A stretch of DNA of 64,000 nt, from contig NZ_CP009621.1 in NCBI RefSeq assembly GCF_000973725.1, positions 682,001 to 746,000 of the forward strand, written 5' to 3'. The notes under the pieces were generated by a model. That model was given only the letters and a program-made list of their open reading frames with translations, was not told the DNA's origin and searched no databases. Position 1 is the first letter of the stretch; the number at the start of each line of letters is the position of its first letter. The DNA is from Pontibacter korlensis. Its GTDB lineage: Bacteria; Bacteroidota; Bacteroidia; Cytophagales; Hymenobacteraceae. The position numbers were made by a program, and so were the translations under genes. Below are positions 1 through 9,252 of the stretch, one piece after another.

Positions 1-1575
1 AAACTCTTTTTGGTTGAAGCCGGCGTTCTGCGCATAATATTCCCAATCGCCATATTCTGCTATAAACAGCGGCTTGTCTTTGCTGTACTTGTTCCAGTAA
101 TCAGGAGCCTTTCCATGTTGGCGGGCAGGTATGAACACATCATACACCTCGTCTAGCCAGCCGCAAGTGTACACGTTGTTAAATGGCAGCTCCTCATGCA
201 CAGCCTTATGCGCACGCTGCATAAATTCTGCCGTCATGCCTGACTCATTCAGCGAGGCTTCCCACAGCACTACAGAAGTATAGTTTCTGTCGCGGCGCAC
301 CATATCGCGCACATCCTGTATTACGTTATCCTGAAACTCCTCATCCCCAAAAAACTGCCAGCCCGGTATGGCATCCATTACCAACAGGCCCAGCTCGTCG
401 CAAGCCCTCATGAAAGCAGGCGACTGTGGGTAGTGCGATAAGCGCACAAAGTTGAAGCCTGCTTCTTTTATTTTCCAGGCATCGCGGTAGTTGGCGTTGT
501 CAGAGAGGGCATAGCCGATGTAAGGATACTCCTGATGGCGGTTAGTGCCGCGCAAAAACAGCTTTTGGCCGTTCAGGTAAAAGCCGTCTTTAGCAAAGCG
601 GAAGGTTTTCACACCGGTTCTGATGCTTTGCTTATCAATCACCTGCCCGTCCTGCAGTAGCTCTACAACCAACGTATAAAGGTATGGCTCATCTGGTGAC
701 CACAGCTTTGGGTTGGAGATATTTATATTTTGCTTGAATGTCCCATACTCTCCCGGTTGCACAGTAACAGCCTCAGAAAGGGCCTCCCCTACTTTGTTTC
801 CGCTGCTGTCTGCCAGAGAAACTCTTACCTGCGCCTCACGCTGTTTAGCATGGTCATTCTTTACTTCTGTCTGCACCTGTAGCGTAGCGGCTTGCTTGCT
901 CACATTCTCGTAACGCAGCAGCACACCTCCACCTGCCACACGGTTAGCCGCTACAGCATCAGAAATATGCAGCTTATCCTTTGTAATGAGGAATACATTA
1001 CGGTAGATGCCGCTGTAGTAGTTAAAGTCGAGGTCGGCGAGTGGTTTGCCTGGGGCTATCTTGGGGTTATCCTCATTATTCAGCTTCACCAGCACCTCGT
1101 TCTGCTCGCCATACTTTGCCTGGTCTGAGATATTCACATAGAAAGGCAGATAACCTCCCAGGTGCCGGAAAATGTGCTTGCCGTTCAGGTACACATCTGC
1201 CACTTGCATAGCCGCCTCAACTTTAAGGGCGATGTGCTTTCCCTTATCAGCTGCCGGTACGCCGAATGACTTGCGGTAAAAGGCTGTTCCCTGCCACTGT
1301 TGCTCTGTCTTTTCGATAGGCTCTAAACGTGCTGTGTGTGGCAGCGACACTTGCTCCCAAGCAAGTCCTTGTGGCTGGCTAGAAAAAACAGCGACGGAAT
1401 CCACATCCCGCACAAATTCCCAGCCCTCGTTAAAGTTTTGAACTGATTCGGTACTAGTGGCACGCTCTCCTGAGTTGCCCTCCATTGTAGTTGTACAGCT
1501 TGTGCTAAGTAAGATGCAGCACAAAGGCAAAAGAATAAATTGTAAGAAGCTTTGATTGTATTTATTGCGTATCAC
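1..1575 (-). CDS. Glycoside hydrolase family 2 lipoprotein, C-terminus beyond window edge
   Basis: The reading frame is open from a GTG at 1573-1575 to base 1, giving 525 visible residues, so the 3' end lies outside the window. The N-terminus is a lipoprotein signal ending in LLSTSC. The GH2 order is visible: jelly-roll sugar-binding domain (VADVYLNGKHIFRHLGGYLPF), immunoglobulin-like domain, then the TIM barrel beginning near FYLNGQKLFLRGTNRHQEYP. The likely acid/base is Glu444 in SLNESGM and the likely nucleophile is Glu507 in AEYGDWEYYA. GH2 members are exo-beta-galactosidases, mannosidases or glucuronidases; the specificity cannot be read here. No ATG fits the signal peptide, so GTG was chosen; an in-frame stop lies about 90 bases upstream. 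It is transcribed separately from the GH43 gene, being 441 bases and a strong terminator away. Confidence 0.88.
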   Translation of the reverse strand, partial: MIRNKYNQSFLQFILLPLCCILLSTSCTTTMEGNSGERATSTESVQNFNEGWEFVRDVDSVAVFSSQPQGLAWEQVSLPHTARLEPIEKTEQQWQGTAFYRKSFGVPAADKGKHIALKVEAAMQVADVYLNGKHIFRHLGGYLPFYVNISDQAKYGEQNEVLVKLNNEDNPKIAPGKPLADLDFNYYSGIYRNVFLITKDKLHISDAVAANRVAGGGVLLRYENVSKQAATLQVQTEVKNDHAKQREAQVRVSLADSSGNKVGEALSEAVTVQPGEYGTFKQNINISNPKLWSPDEPYLYTLVVELLQDGQVIDKQSIRTGVKTFRFAKDGFYLNGQKLFLRGTNRHQEYPYIGYALSDNANYRDAWKIKEAGFNFVRLSHYPQSPAFMRACDELGLLVMDAIPGWQFFGDEEFQDNVIQDVRDMVRRDRNYTSVVLWEASLNESGMTAEFMQRAHKAVHEELPFNNVYTCGWLDEVYDVFIPARQHGKAPDYWNKYSKDKPLFIAEYGDWEYYAQNAGFNQKEF

Positions 1576-2016
1576 AGTGTTAGTTTTTATCTGTAACCTT
1601 TGATATACAGCTAGAGCCCACGGTAGCCATTCGTACTGCCGTACTTTTAAACTCTAGAGAAATCCTAATAACAGTAAATGTAGCAAATATTTTACTTAGC
1701 TAGCTGTACGACAACTTTTGTGAATAAAGACCTTTGCGATATACTTTATCTGCTAAATTAATTGCTACCATACGAATATAAAGTAGCTCTGGCCGGAAGA
1801 TGTTTAGGCTTGATATTCGACAAGAGTTGCAACATCATGTTAATAAGCCTGTTGTGAAGAATTAGCTATTTTAAAGAAAGATGCATCGTGCCAATGTAGC
1901 TAAGAAGCATCCAGATTATTACTTCAAGGTCTCTTCATACTGAACACTGTTCTCAGCAAAAGTAAAAGCCCCGGCCAAGTATACTTGGCCGGGGCTTTTA
2001 CTTTTGCGTTTGTCGC
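1576..2016. other. Intergenic region with terminator
   Basis: This 441-base AT-rich gap separates the GH43 lipoprotein gene from the GH2 gene. The right end carries a long perfect palindrome (listed separately). The remainder presumably contains the GH2 promoter, but I could not assign a convincing TAnnTTTG box, and I see no open reading frame with family similarity. Confidence 0.6.
1956..2007 (-). terminator. 52-bp perfect palindrome, probable intrinsic terminator
   Basis: Bases 1956-1981 are exactly the reverse complement of 1982-2007, with no interruption. The GC-rich core (AGCCCCGGCCAAG) is flanked by A/T-rich arms, so a transcript from either side folds into a long hairpin followed by uridines. 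It begins 10 bases after the stop codon of the GH43 gene at 2017 and is the expected end of the minus-strand xylan operon. Its centre contains AAGTATACTT, two copies of the heptamer that is enriched across the window. Confidence 0.85.
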
Positions 2017-3129
2017 TTAAGCTTCTGATGGCTCAACCATCGCATCGATAGTCTCGATAGAGCCGTCTGGGTTATGCTTTAGCTCTGTTACCTTCACGCT
2101 TCTAAGGTGTGTCTTGCCTCCGGAAAGGGAGCTGTCGTGGTAGAACAAGTACCATTTACCGTTATGCTCCACAATGGAGTGGTGGTTTGTCCAGCCAAGC
2201 ACCGGCTTCAGGATTACACCCTGGTAAGTGAACGGTCCCAGTGGGTTATCGCCGGTGGCGTACGCAATGTTATGGGTATCACCGGTAGAATAAGAGAAGT
2301 AATACTTGCCGTTATACTTGTGCACCCAGGCTGCTTCAAAGAATCTTCTGTCGTTGTCTTTGGCTAATAGAGGCTGGCCGTTTTTGTCCAGTATCTGCAC
2401 GTCTTTTACTTCGCCTTCGAAGCTCTTCATGTCAGCACTCAGTTTCGCCACCTTAGGCATAAGGGCTGGCTGATCATCAGCCGGATATTCATCGTTCGGG
2501 TTATACTTGCCCGTGCTCCAGCGCTGCAACTGGCCACCCCATATACCGCCGAAGTACATGTAGTAATCTCCACTGTCATCCTTGAAAACGGCTGGGTCTA
2601 TACTATAGCTGCCTGCAATTGGCTCCGGCTCCGCCTTGAAAGGACCGGTAGGCGAAGTGCTGGTGGCTACACCAATGCGGAATATATCCTGCTTATCCTT
2701 GGCCGGGAAGTAAAAGTAGTACGTGCCATCTTTGTAGGCAGCATCGGGTGCCCACATTTGTCTGCTAGCCCATGGCACATCCTTCACGTGCAGCGCCACA
2801 TCGTGCACCGTCACTTTACCACCTACACTGTCCATCGACAGCACGTGGTAGTCTTCCATGGCAAAGTGAGAGCCATCGTCTTTCTCAGGCACGCCTGCAT
2901 CAATGTCGTGCGACGGGTAAACATAGATCTTACCGTTGAACACATGTGCAGAAGGGTCTGCCGTGTACATGTCTGTTACCAATGGCTCCGATGAAACAGA
3001 AGCCTGTTGTGCCACGGGTGCCTCAGTGTCTGCCTGATTCTCGGTGCTGGTGCTCTGGCAACCACTTGCTAAGACTGACGCAGCAAGAAAGGCCATTGCT
3101 GAATGCTTAAGGTGAGTTTTTGCAATCAT
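2017..3129 (-). CDS. GH43 glycosidase lipoprotein (beta-xylosidase / alpha-L-arabinofuranosidase type)
   Basis: The 370-residue protein has a lipobox (LASGC, lipidated Cys24), so it is probably anchored in the outer or inner membrane. The five-bladed GH43 fold is indicated by the three catalytic acids in their usual contexts: base Asp58 in TADPSAH, pKa-modulating Asp178 in SIDPAVF and acid Glu265 in FFEAAWVHK. The N-terminal motif HVFNGKIYVYPSHD resembles GH43 subfamily 1 xylosidases/arabinofuranosidases, though I cannot confirm the subfamily. It is the last gene of the minus-strand xylan block, 44 bases after another GH43 gene, and is followed by a strong terminator. It most likely trims xylose or arabinose from xylo-oligosaccharides. 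Confidence 0.9.
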   Translation of the reverse strand: MIAKTHLKHSAMAFLAASVLASGCQSTSTENQADTEAPVAQQASVSSEPLVTDMYTADPSAHVFNGKIYVYPSHDIDAGVPEKDDGSHFAMEDYHVLSMDSVGGKVTVHDVALHVKDVPWASRQMWAPDAAYKDGTYYFYFPAKDKQDIFRIGVATSTSPTGPFKAEPEPIAGSYSIDPAVFKDDSGDYYMYFGGIWGGQLQRWSTGKYNPNDEYPADDQPALMPKVAKLSADMKSFEGEVKDVQILDKNGQPLLAKDNDRRFFEAAWVHKYNGKYYFSYSTGDTHNIAYATGDNPLGPFTYQGVILKPVLGWTNHHSIVEHNGKWYLFYHDSSLSGGKTHLRSVKVTELKHNPDGSIETIDAMVEPSEA

Positions 3130-3173
3130 GTTTGGTTTAGTTGTTTATCTTATTGTTTATACCCGATGTTAGA

Positions 3174-4889
3174 CTATTTCATTGTGGTAGATGTGCTTTT
3201 GTAGATATCATCGTTCCCCTCGTAGTCGAACCACTCAAACTCAGCTTTAGAGGCAGACGGCTTACCCTGTGAGGTAGCGTACATACCAAGCGTGACACCC
3301 ACAAAACCACCGGCCACACGTGTGCTCAGGTACGTGCCATCCACATCAGCCTTTAACAGCTTCCAGTCCCCTTCATTTGTGGTGTAGTAAAAGCTATACT
3401 TCCCACCGTCAAATGCAATCTTTAACTGCAAAGGCTTTTTGCTTTCCTTTCTGCTTAGTGTTTCCTCAGCAAGTACAGCGTTATCTGCCTTCCTTAACTG
3501 CACAACCTGTTTCCCTTTCGAAATCGTTTTTCCTAAAGTATAATAGTTCTTCTCTCCCTGAAAAGCAACAATTCCGGCAATTTCATTTTTGGAGGCTGGG
3601 TTAAATTTCATTCGGGTACTGGCACTACCTTCTAAGTGTTGTTGCCTTCTGGCTATGTAAGAAGGATTGCCTTTACCTGAAAGTTCTTCCGGGCGCACCT
3701 CCATACTGAGGCTTCCGGTTGGCTGACTTAGGCTATACCAGTTACTTCGCGGGGTGCGCAGCATCATCCAGTACATCGGCAATTCGCTTGCTGTAAAGTC
3801 TTCCCTATACCTGAAGTTGCCGTTCAACGGAAAATCGCTCAGTTTTGCTTCAGGCAGGTTTGGGCGGGTATAGCTGTACTGTACTTCCTCGTGTTTGGCA
3901 TTAATGATGGGCCAGCCGTCTTTCCAGGTAACTGGTGCCAGAAAGGTTTCGCGGCCAATGTTGTAATGATCCTCCGTGTCGTACGGGCGCGTAGCCAGGA
4001 AGATAGACCACCACTCGCCGTTTTGTGTCTGTACCAGGTCGGCGTGGCCGGTGGCAGACACAGGATTAGGACGGTCGTTTGGCAAATGGCGTTGCGTAAG
4101 TATAGGGTTGTTCTCGTAAGGGATGTATGGCCCGGTTACGTTCTGGCTGCGCAAAATTACCTCCGAGTGGTTCACGCTTGTTCCACCCTCAGCTGCCATC
4201 AGGTAATAATAGCCGTTTACTTTGTAGATGTGGGGGCCTTCTATCCAGACAGGCTTTTTGGAGATATCCACGCCTCCGTTCACCAGTATTGTAGGTTCGC
4301 TTACCGTCCTCAGGTTTTTGTAGTCAAACTCCTGTATTCGGATTGTGCGGTGGCCGTCGTAAAGCGGCTTGTTGTCCGGTGCATCGCTGTTGTAGAGGAT
4401 ATAGGCTTTGCCGCCCTCATCAAAGAACAAGGAGGGGTCGATGCCGCTTACCTCCGGCAGCCACACCGGGTCAGACCAGGGGCCAGCCGGGTTAGTGGCC
4501 GTTACCACAAAATTACCGCCTTTGTCTACCAGCGTGGTGACCATGTAAAAGGTGCCATCGTGGTAGGCAATAGCCGGGGCGAAGATACCCCTGGAGACGC
4601 CTAAGCCTTCTACATCTAACTGTTCCGGCCGGTTTAGTATGTTACCGATCTGCTGCCAGTTTACCAGGTCTTTGCTGTGGAAGATCGGCACGCCCGGGTA
4701 GTAAGAGAAGGTGGAGGTGATCAGGTAATAATCGTCTCCTGCCCTGCAGATACTTGGGTCGGGGTAAAAGCCTGGCAGAACGGGGTTTATAATTTTCTCC
4801 TGCGCCTGCACAGCCAGTGTACTAAACAACAATCCGGCTGCCAGGCAGCATTTTTTCAGAATGCTTTTATACTTGCTTATACTTGTCAT
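3174..4889 (-). CDS. GH43 beta-xylosidase / arabinofuranosidase with C-terminal beta-sandwich
   Basis: The 571-residue protein has a cleavable signal peptide ending near AVQAQ. The N-terminal propeller carries Asp44 (GFYPDPSIC), Asp151 (SGIDPSLFF) and Glu217 (WIEGPHIYK), the GH43 triad. From about residue 360 the protein continues into the concanavalin-like C-terminal domain typical of two-domain XynB-like GH43 proteins. The opening NPVLPGFYPDPS and the STFSYYPGVPIFHSKDLVNW stretch are characteristic of these xylosidases. The gene is 18 bases downstream of GH115 and 44 upstream of the other GH43 gene, so it is part of the xylan operon. The expected role is periplasmic removal of terminal xylose or arabinose from imported oligosaccharides. 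Confidence 0.92.
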   Translation of the reverse strand: MTSISKYKSILKKCCLAAGLLFSTLAVQAQEKIINPVLPGFYPDPSICRAGDDYYLITSTFSYYPGVPIFHSKDLVNWQQIGNILNRPEQLDVEGLGVSRGIFAPAIAYHDGTFYMVTTLVDKGGNFVVTATNPAGPWSDPVWLPEVSGIDPSLFFDEGGKAYILYNSDAPDNKPLYDGHRTIRIQEFDYKNLRTVSEPTILVNGGVDISKKPVWIEGPHIYKVNGYYYLMAAEGGTSVNHSEVILRSQNVTGPYIPYENNPILTQRHLPNDRPNPVSATGHADLVQTQNGEWWSIFLATRPYDTEDHYNIGRETFLAPVTWKDGWPIINAKHEEVQYSYTRPNLPEAKLSDFPLNGNFRYREDFTASELPMYWMMLRTPRSNWYSLSQPTGSLSMEVRPEELSGKGNPSYIARRQQHLEGSASTRMKFNPASKNEIAGIVAFQGEKNYYTLGKTISKGKQVVQLRKADNAVLAEETLSRKESKKPLQLKIAFDGGKYSFYYTTNEGDWKLLKADVDGTYLSTRVAGGFVGVTLGMYATSQGKPSASKAEFEWFDYEGNDDIYKSTSTTMK

Positions 4890-4907
4890 ACCTTTATTGA
4901 TGGGTGA

Positions 4908-7847
4908 TCAATTCACTGCCGTTGCCGATTCCTTACGATAGCTTTGTGGCGGGCCAAGGTAGCTTGGTTTAGCGCCCTCTGTCTCCACTATGATCTTCTG
5001 AATCACTACACCTGGGTCCACCATCCATACTTTCAGCACATGGTTACCAGGCTTCTCTACCTTGTGCTTCGACTGCGTTACGATGATGTTGTTGGCCACC
5101 CACTCGTCCCAGGATTGGGTGGTGTTATCTTTATGGATGTTCACGATCTGCGGCTCGGCATCGTCGATGGAAAAGGCATAACGCAGGCCTTCCGAGTCGT
5201 TATAATTGAGGGTTGGTGACACAAGCACCTGCACATTCACTTCTCCGCTATTGATCAGGTGCATGTCGTACTCCAGGCGTGGGCTGTTGGCGCCTGGCTT
5301 CTGGCTTGGTGCCGTAACCGGGAAAGATGTTACAGCCGAAGCAGTACGACCTAAGTCTGGTATCACGCTCCATACTTTGCCATCTGCCTCCTCGGAGCGG
5401 CTATAGTTGTGCGCCTCCATAGACACATAGCCATTACTTTCTACAAAGCCTTTCAAGTTTTCTGCCTGAAGTGAGGCTGGGTTATTCACCACAGCTTGTA
5501 CCACTACGCGTTTGCCATTCGGCCCGGTGATGGTAACAGGCACACGCTGTTTGCCTGTTGGTGCGCTTTTCCAGTCCACGCTCACCCACAGGCGCTGCTG
5601 GTCTTCTACTTTGCCCTCTTTTTTATCTACCTGCAGCCAAGGCGCACCAGTTTGTATCTGGTAGCTGAACGGAGTTTGTCCACGGTTGAATATCTCGATA
5701 TAAAATGCTTTCTCTCCGTAAGGTGTCAACTCTGGTAGCACAGCCTCTTCTTTTGCTGCAGGCCACCATTTTTCAGAACCCTCAACGGCTACTCCCATAT
5801 CGGCACCGGCAGGCAGTTTGATTTCATTTACCTCCGGCATCACGTCTTTCTCCGGCTGCTGCCAATACGTATAACTGATGTGCGTCTGGTCCATCATGTG
5901 GCTCCACTTGCCGCCAGCAATGTCCTCGTTATAGATTCTGGACAGCTCCTGGTCCGTAGCAAAAAGTTCTCTGCCTTTCTCTGCCATTGCGTTTGTCAGG
6001 GCTCGACCTTGTTTGGCGTAGAGGTGGTTTTTGGCAACTGTAAAGTATAGCTCATTCAGGTTGGCAGAGGCTTTAACCGGGTGCAGTACCAGCTGGAAGA
6101 AAGCATCTTTATACTTTGCTGGAATAGTTTTATACAGCTGCTCCGCCTTCTCGGCAAGTTGGTTATAATCTGCCACCACTCTTTCAAACTCACGGTAATT
6201 GCTCAGGCTGTAGGTCTCCGGTGACAAAAGTTCTGGTTTACGACGCGAGTTATACTTAGCATACTTGGCCAGCATCTCGGCAATAGCAGGTGCATACTCT
6301 TCAGTAAACTGCTGCGCCGCCCACAGCTGTGTATACTCGTCCAGTCGCTCGGCTGGCCATTTCTCCGGGTTCCAGGCATAGGCCAGAAAGAACTCTGTCG
6401 GAAACTCCATTGGCTTGATGTCGCCCACGTTCACGATCCAGATTCTGGTGGCATTGTGCTCATAGGCCAGGTGCATCTGCTCCCAGATGCGTGGCAGCGG
6501 GTTAGTATTTATCCATTTGTAGTTTCTTGGACCACCCACATAATCGTAATGGTAGTAGATACCGTAGCCACCGCTATGCTGCTTCTCTCCCACCTTTGGC
6601 AGCTTACGAATGTTGCCCCAGTTGTCATCAGCCAGCAAGAGTGTTACATCATCTGGCACGCGCATGCCTTTGTCGTAGTAATCCTGCACTTCCTTGTATA
6701 GCGCCCAAATCTGCGGTGTTTCAGAAGCTGGCTTGCCCGTTACATCTGCAATAATCTTGCGCTGATCATCCACGATCCGCTCCAAAAGGGCAATGTTACT
6801 TTCCTCGCTCATCGGCTCATCGCCATCGCCACGCATACCTATCGTCACGATGCTTTCGTTGTCGCCCATACGTTCTATGCCTTTGCGCCAGAACTCCTGC
6901 AGGTTCTCTTTATTGGTCTGGTAGTTCCAGGGGCCTTTGCCGTAACGGCTCCACTCCACGTGGGCACGCATCAGTGGCTCGTGGTGTGATGTCCCGATCA
7001 CCACGCCGTACTCATCTGCTAACCCCGGACTCTTCGGGTCATCATCGTAAATAGATCTGCCCCACATGGCTGGCCACAGGTAATTGCCTTTCATGCGCAG
7101 GATCAGCTCAAACACATGTACATAGAACTTGGAGTTAAAGCCACCAAACTTCTCTGTAGCCCAACCTGCCAGCGCTGGTGCTTCATCATTAATAAAGATG
7201 CCTCTATACTTTACCGCTGGCTCTCCGGCTGTGTGGCGGCCGGGTTGCACATACAGGTTTTGTTTTTGCTTCACCGGCACATCAGCCCACCAATACCATG
7301 GCGTCACGCCAATCTGCGCCGACACATCGTAAATACCGTAGATAGTGCCGCGCTTGTCGCTGCCAACAATTACCAGTGCCTCATCTACGCCGCGTATAGG
7401 CTTCTCTACCACCTGCACCAGGTAGGTTTCCCATTTACCAGCCACACCCGACACATCCAGCTTCTTGTCTTTCACCAGCTTGTCTATCACCGGACTTTTA
7501 CCGAGCGTACCGATCAGTACCAACTGCTTTGCCTTCGGAGCTTTCTTGTTTACCGTAAGCTGCGGCTCTGTATTGGTTACGCGGTTAATATCTGCCTGCA
7601 AGTCCTTTGCTGCCCGTATCACGCCGGCAAAGTCTTCCCTACTCACATACAAGGGAGCCGACTTACCTGCCGCCGATAAGGCAAAGCTTCCGTTTGTTCT
7701 GGAGGAGGTGATGTAGGCCGTATCTACTACCGTGGCCCAGGCAGGTTGGCCCGCAAGTATAAGCAGTGCTGCCAAAGCATAAGCTACCTGAGGTAACAGG
7801 CGCAGGCCAGGTATTTGCAACGTGAAGTTTAGAAAGAAATGCTTCAT
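4908..7847 (-). CDS. GH115 xylan alpha-1,2-glucuronidase
   Basis: At 979 residues with an N-terminal signal/membrane segment, this has the length of a GH115 enzyme. Family-specific stretches include RGIFINDEAPALAGW, MKGNYLWPAMWGRSIYDDDP, GTSHHEPLMRAH and GMRGDGDEPMSEESN; the C-terminal third matches the beta-sandwich region of GH115. The family removes (4-O-methyl)-D-glucuronic acid linked alpha-1,2 to xylose, including internal residues of polymeric xylan. It sits directly upstream of GH43 genes and downstream of the hexuronate transporter and uxaC-uxuA, which deal with the released uronic acid. It complements the GH67 enzyme across the regulator, which as a family acts on terminally decorated oligosaccharides. 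Confidence 0.95.
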   Translation of the reverse strand: MKHFFLNFTLQIPGLRLLPQVAYALAALLILAGQPAWATVVDTAYITSSRTNGSFALSAAGKSAPLYVSREDFAGVIRAAKDLQADINRVTNTEPQLTVNKKAPKAKQLVLIGTLGKSPVIDKLVKDKKLDVSGVAGKWETYLVQVVEKPIRGVDEALVIVGSDKRGTIYGIYDVSAQIGVTPWYWWADVPVKQKQNLYVQPGRHTAGEPAVKYRGIFINDEAPALAGWATEKFGGFNSKFYVHVFELILRMKGNYLWPAMWGRSIYDDDPKSPGLADEYGVVIGTSHHEPLMRAHVEWSRYGKGPWNYQTNKENLQEFWRKGIERMGDNESIVTIGMRGDGDEPMSEESNIALLERIVDDQRKIIADVTGKPASETPQIWALYKEVQDYYDKGMRVPDDVTLLLADDNWGNIRKLPKVGEKQHSGGYGIYYHYDYVGGPRNYKWINTNPLPRIWEQMHLAYEHNATRIWIVNVGDIKPMEFPTEFFLAYAWNPEKWPAERLDEYTQLWAAQQFTEEYAPAIAEMLAKYAKYNSRRKPELLSPETYSLSNYREFERVVADYNQLAEKAEQLYKTIPAKYKDAFFQLVLHPVKASANLNELYFTVAKNHLYAKQGRALTNAMAEKGRELFATDQELSRIYNEDIAGGKWSHMMDQTHISYTYWQQPEKDVMPEVNEIKLPAGADMGVAVEGSEKWWPAAKEEAVLPELTPYGEKAFYIEIFNRGQTPFSYQIQTGAPWLQVDKKEGKVEDQQRLWVSVDWKSAPTGKQRVPVTITGPNGKRVVVQAVVNNPASLQAENLKGFVESNGYVSMEAHNYSRSEEADGKVWSVIPDLGRTASAVTSFPVTAPSQKPGANSPRLEYDMHLINSGEVNVQVLVSPTLNYNDSEGLRYAFSIDDAEPQIVNIHKDNTTQSWDEWVANNIIVTQSKHKVEKPGNHVLKVWMVDPGVVIQKIIVETEGAKPSYLGPPQSYRKESATAVN

Positions 7848-7901
7848 GGTGTTTTAAGTTAAGGCAGCACTAGCTGCCATTTACATACTTTCAGACTTGT
7901 T

Positions 7902-9224
7902 TTACTGTACTTGTACCTGCTCTTCTTTCGGAGCGAGGAAATGCATCAGCACCCACGCCAGCACATAGGCCAAACCACATATCGTAAAGATGATGTTGTA
8001 GCCTGCCGTTAGATTACCGAGGTTGGTATAGTAATCCAGAACAGCACCGATAAACAGCGGGAACAAAGCACCACCCACCGAGCCAGCCAAACCACCAATG
8101 CCTACCACTGAGCTCACAGCGCGTTTCGGGAACATATCAGACACAGTCGTAAAGATGTTAGCGCTCCAGGCCTGGTGCGCAGCAGCAGCCAGGCTGATCA
8201 GGCCAACAGCTACCCACATATCGGAAGTATAGCGTGCCAGCATAATCGGCACTACCAGCAGCGCAATGATGAGCATGGCTGTCTTGCGCGCCTTGAAAAC
8301 TGGCATTCCTTGGCGAATCAAGTAGGAAGACAGGTAACCGCCACCAATGCTACCCACCGTGGTGGCGGTGTAGACAATAGTTAGTGGCAGGCCTAGGCTG
8401 CTCAGGTTCAGCTCGAAGGTGGAACTGAAGTAAGAAGGCAGCCAGAACAGGAAAAAATACCAGATAGGGTCGGTAAAGAATTTACCGACGATGAACACCC
8501 AGGTTTGGCGGATAAACAGAAGTCTACCCCACTTTATAGGCTTTTCGCTTCCTGCGGCCAAAACCTCTTCGTTGTCGCTATGGATGTAATCATACTCCCC
8601 TTTACCCAGCCGCTTTTGCTTCGAGGGGATTTCATAAAAGATAAGCCAGAGCACCAGCCACACAAATCCTACTGCTCCTGTTATGATAAAAGCCTCTTCC
8701 CAGCCATAGGCAGCCACAATTAAAGGCACCAGCAAAGGAGCTGCAATAGCACCTACGTTTGCGCCACTGTTAAACAGACCGGTTGCCAGTGCTCTTTCTT
8801 TTTTAGGAAACCACTCTGCCACAGTTTTTATCGCCGCAGGAAAGTTACCAGACTCTCCTACACCAAGAGCCACACGTGCCACGCCGAAGCCGAAAGTTGA
8901 CTTTGCTATGGCATGTGCCATGGCGCCCAGGCTCCATACTACAATGGAGACCGAATAGCCCATTTTAGTCCCTATTCTGTCTATGATCCGCCCGAAAACA
9001 ACCATACCCAATGCATAGGAAGCTGTAAAGGCCGTAACAATGGCGGCATAGTCGCTTTCCGTCCAGCTGAACTGTTGCTCCAGCACAGGCTTTAAAATAC
9101 CCATCACCTGCCGGTCGAGGTAGTTAATGGTAGTGGCAGCAAACACAAGGGCGCAGACGGTCCAGCGGTAAGAACCGATCTTTACCTTTTCTGTGACGGG
9201 CTGTTTTGTAAGCGGTGAGTTCAT
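7902..9224 (-). CDS. exuT: MFS hexuronate transporter, ExuT-like
   Basis: This 440-residue major facilitator protein belongs to the anion:cation symporter family. INYLDRQVMGILKPVL near the N-terminus and the GRIIDRIGTKMGYS loop between helices 2 and 3 are typical, as is the VGESGNFPAAIKTVAEWFPKKERA segment of hexuronate and glucarate transporters. Twelve hydrophobic helices can be traced. It lies between GH115 (54 bases downstream) and uxaC (28 bases upstream), so the probable substrate is D-glucuronate or 4-O-methylglucuronate released in the periplasm, imported with protons. The precise substrate is inferred from the neighbours. Confidence 0.9.
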   Translation of the reverse strand: MNSPLTKQPVTEKVKIGSYRWTVCALVFAATTINYLDRQVMGILKPVLEQQFSWTESDYAAIVTAFTASYALGMVVFGRIIDRIGTKMGYSVSIVVWSLGAMAHAIAKSTFGFGVARVALGVGESGNFPAAIKTVAEWFPKKERALATGLFNSGANVGAIAAPLLVPLIVAAYGWEEAFIITGAVGFVWLVLWLIFYEIPSKQKRLGKGEYDYIHSDNEEVLAAGSEKPIKWGRLLFIRQTWVFIVGKFFTDPIWYFFLFWLPSYFSSTFELNLSSLGLPLTIVYTATTVGSIGGGYLSSYLIRQGMPVFKARKTAMLIIALLVVPIMLARYTSDMWVAVGLISLAAAAHQAWSANIFTTVSDMFPKRAVSSVVGIGGLAGSVGGALFPLFIGAVLDYYTNLGNLTAGYNIIFTICGLAYVLAWVLMHFLAPKEEQVQVQ

Positions 9225-9252
9225 AGCGGGTGGGATTACGTTGGATTAAATT

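Noticed and set aside
3891-4604. Plus-strand 237-codon frame opposite a GH43 gene
   Set aside because: It is the antisense of a clear GH43 coding sequence with catalytic motifs; the translation has no family resemblance.
7116-7679. Plus-strand 187-codon frame inside GH115
   Set aside because: Shadow of the GH115 coding strand; low-complexity translation with no family features.
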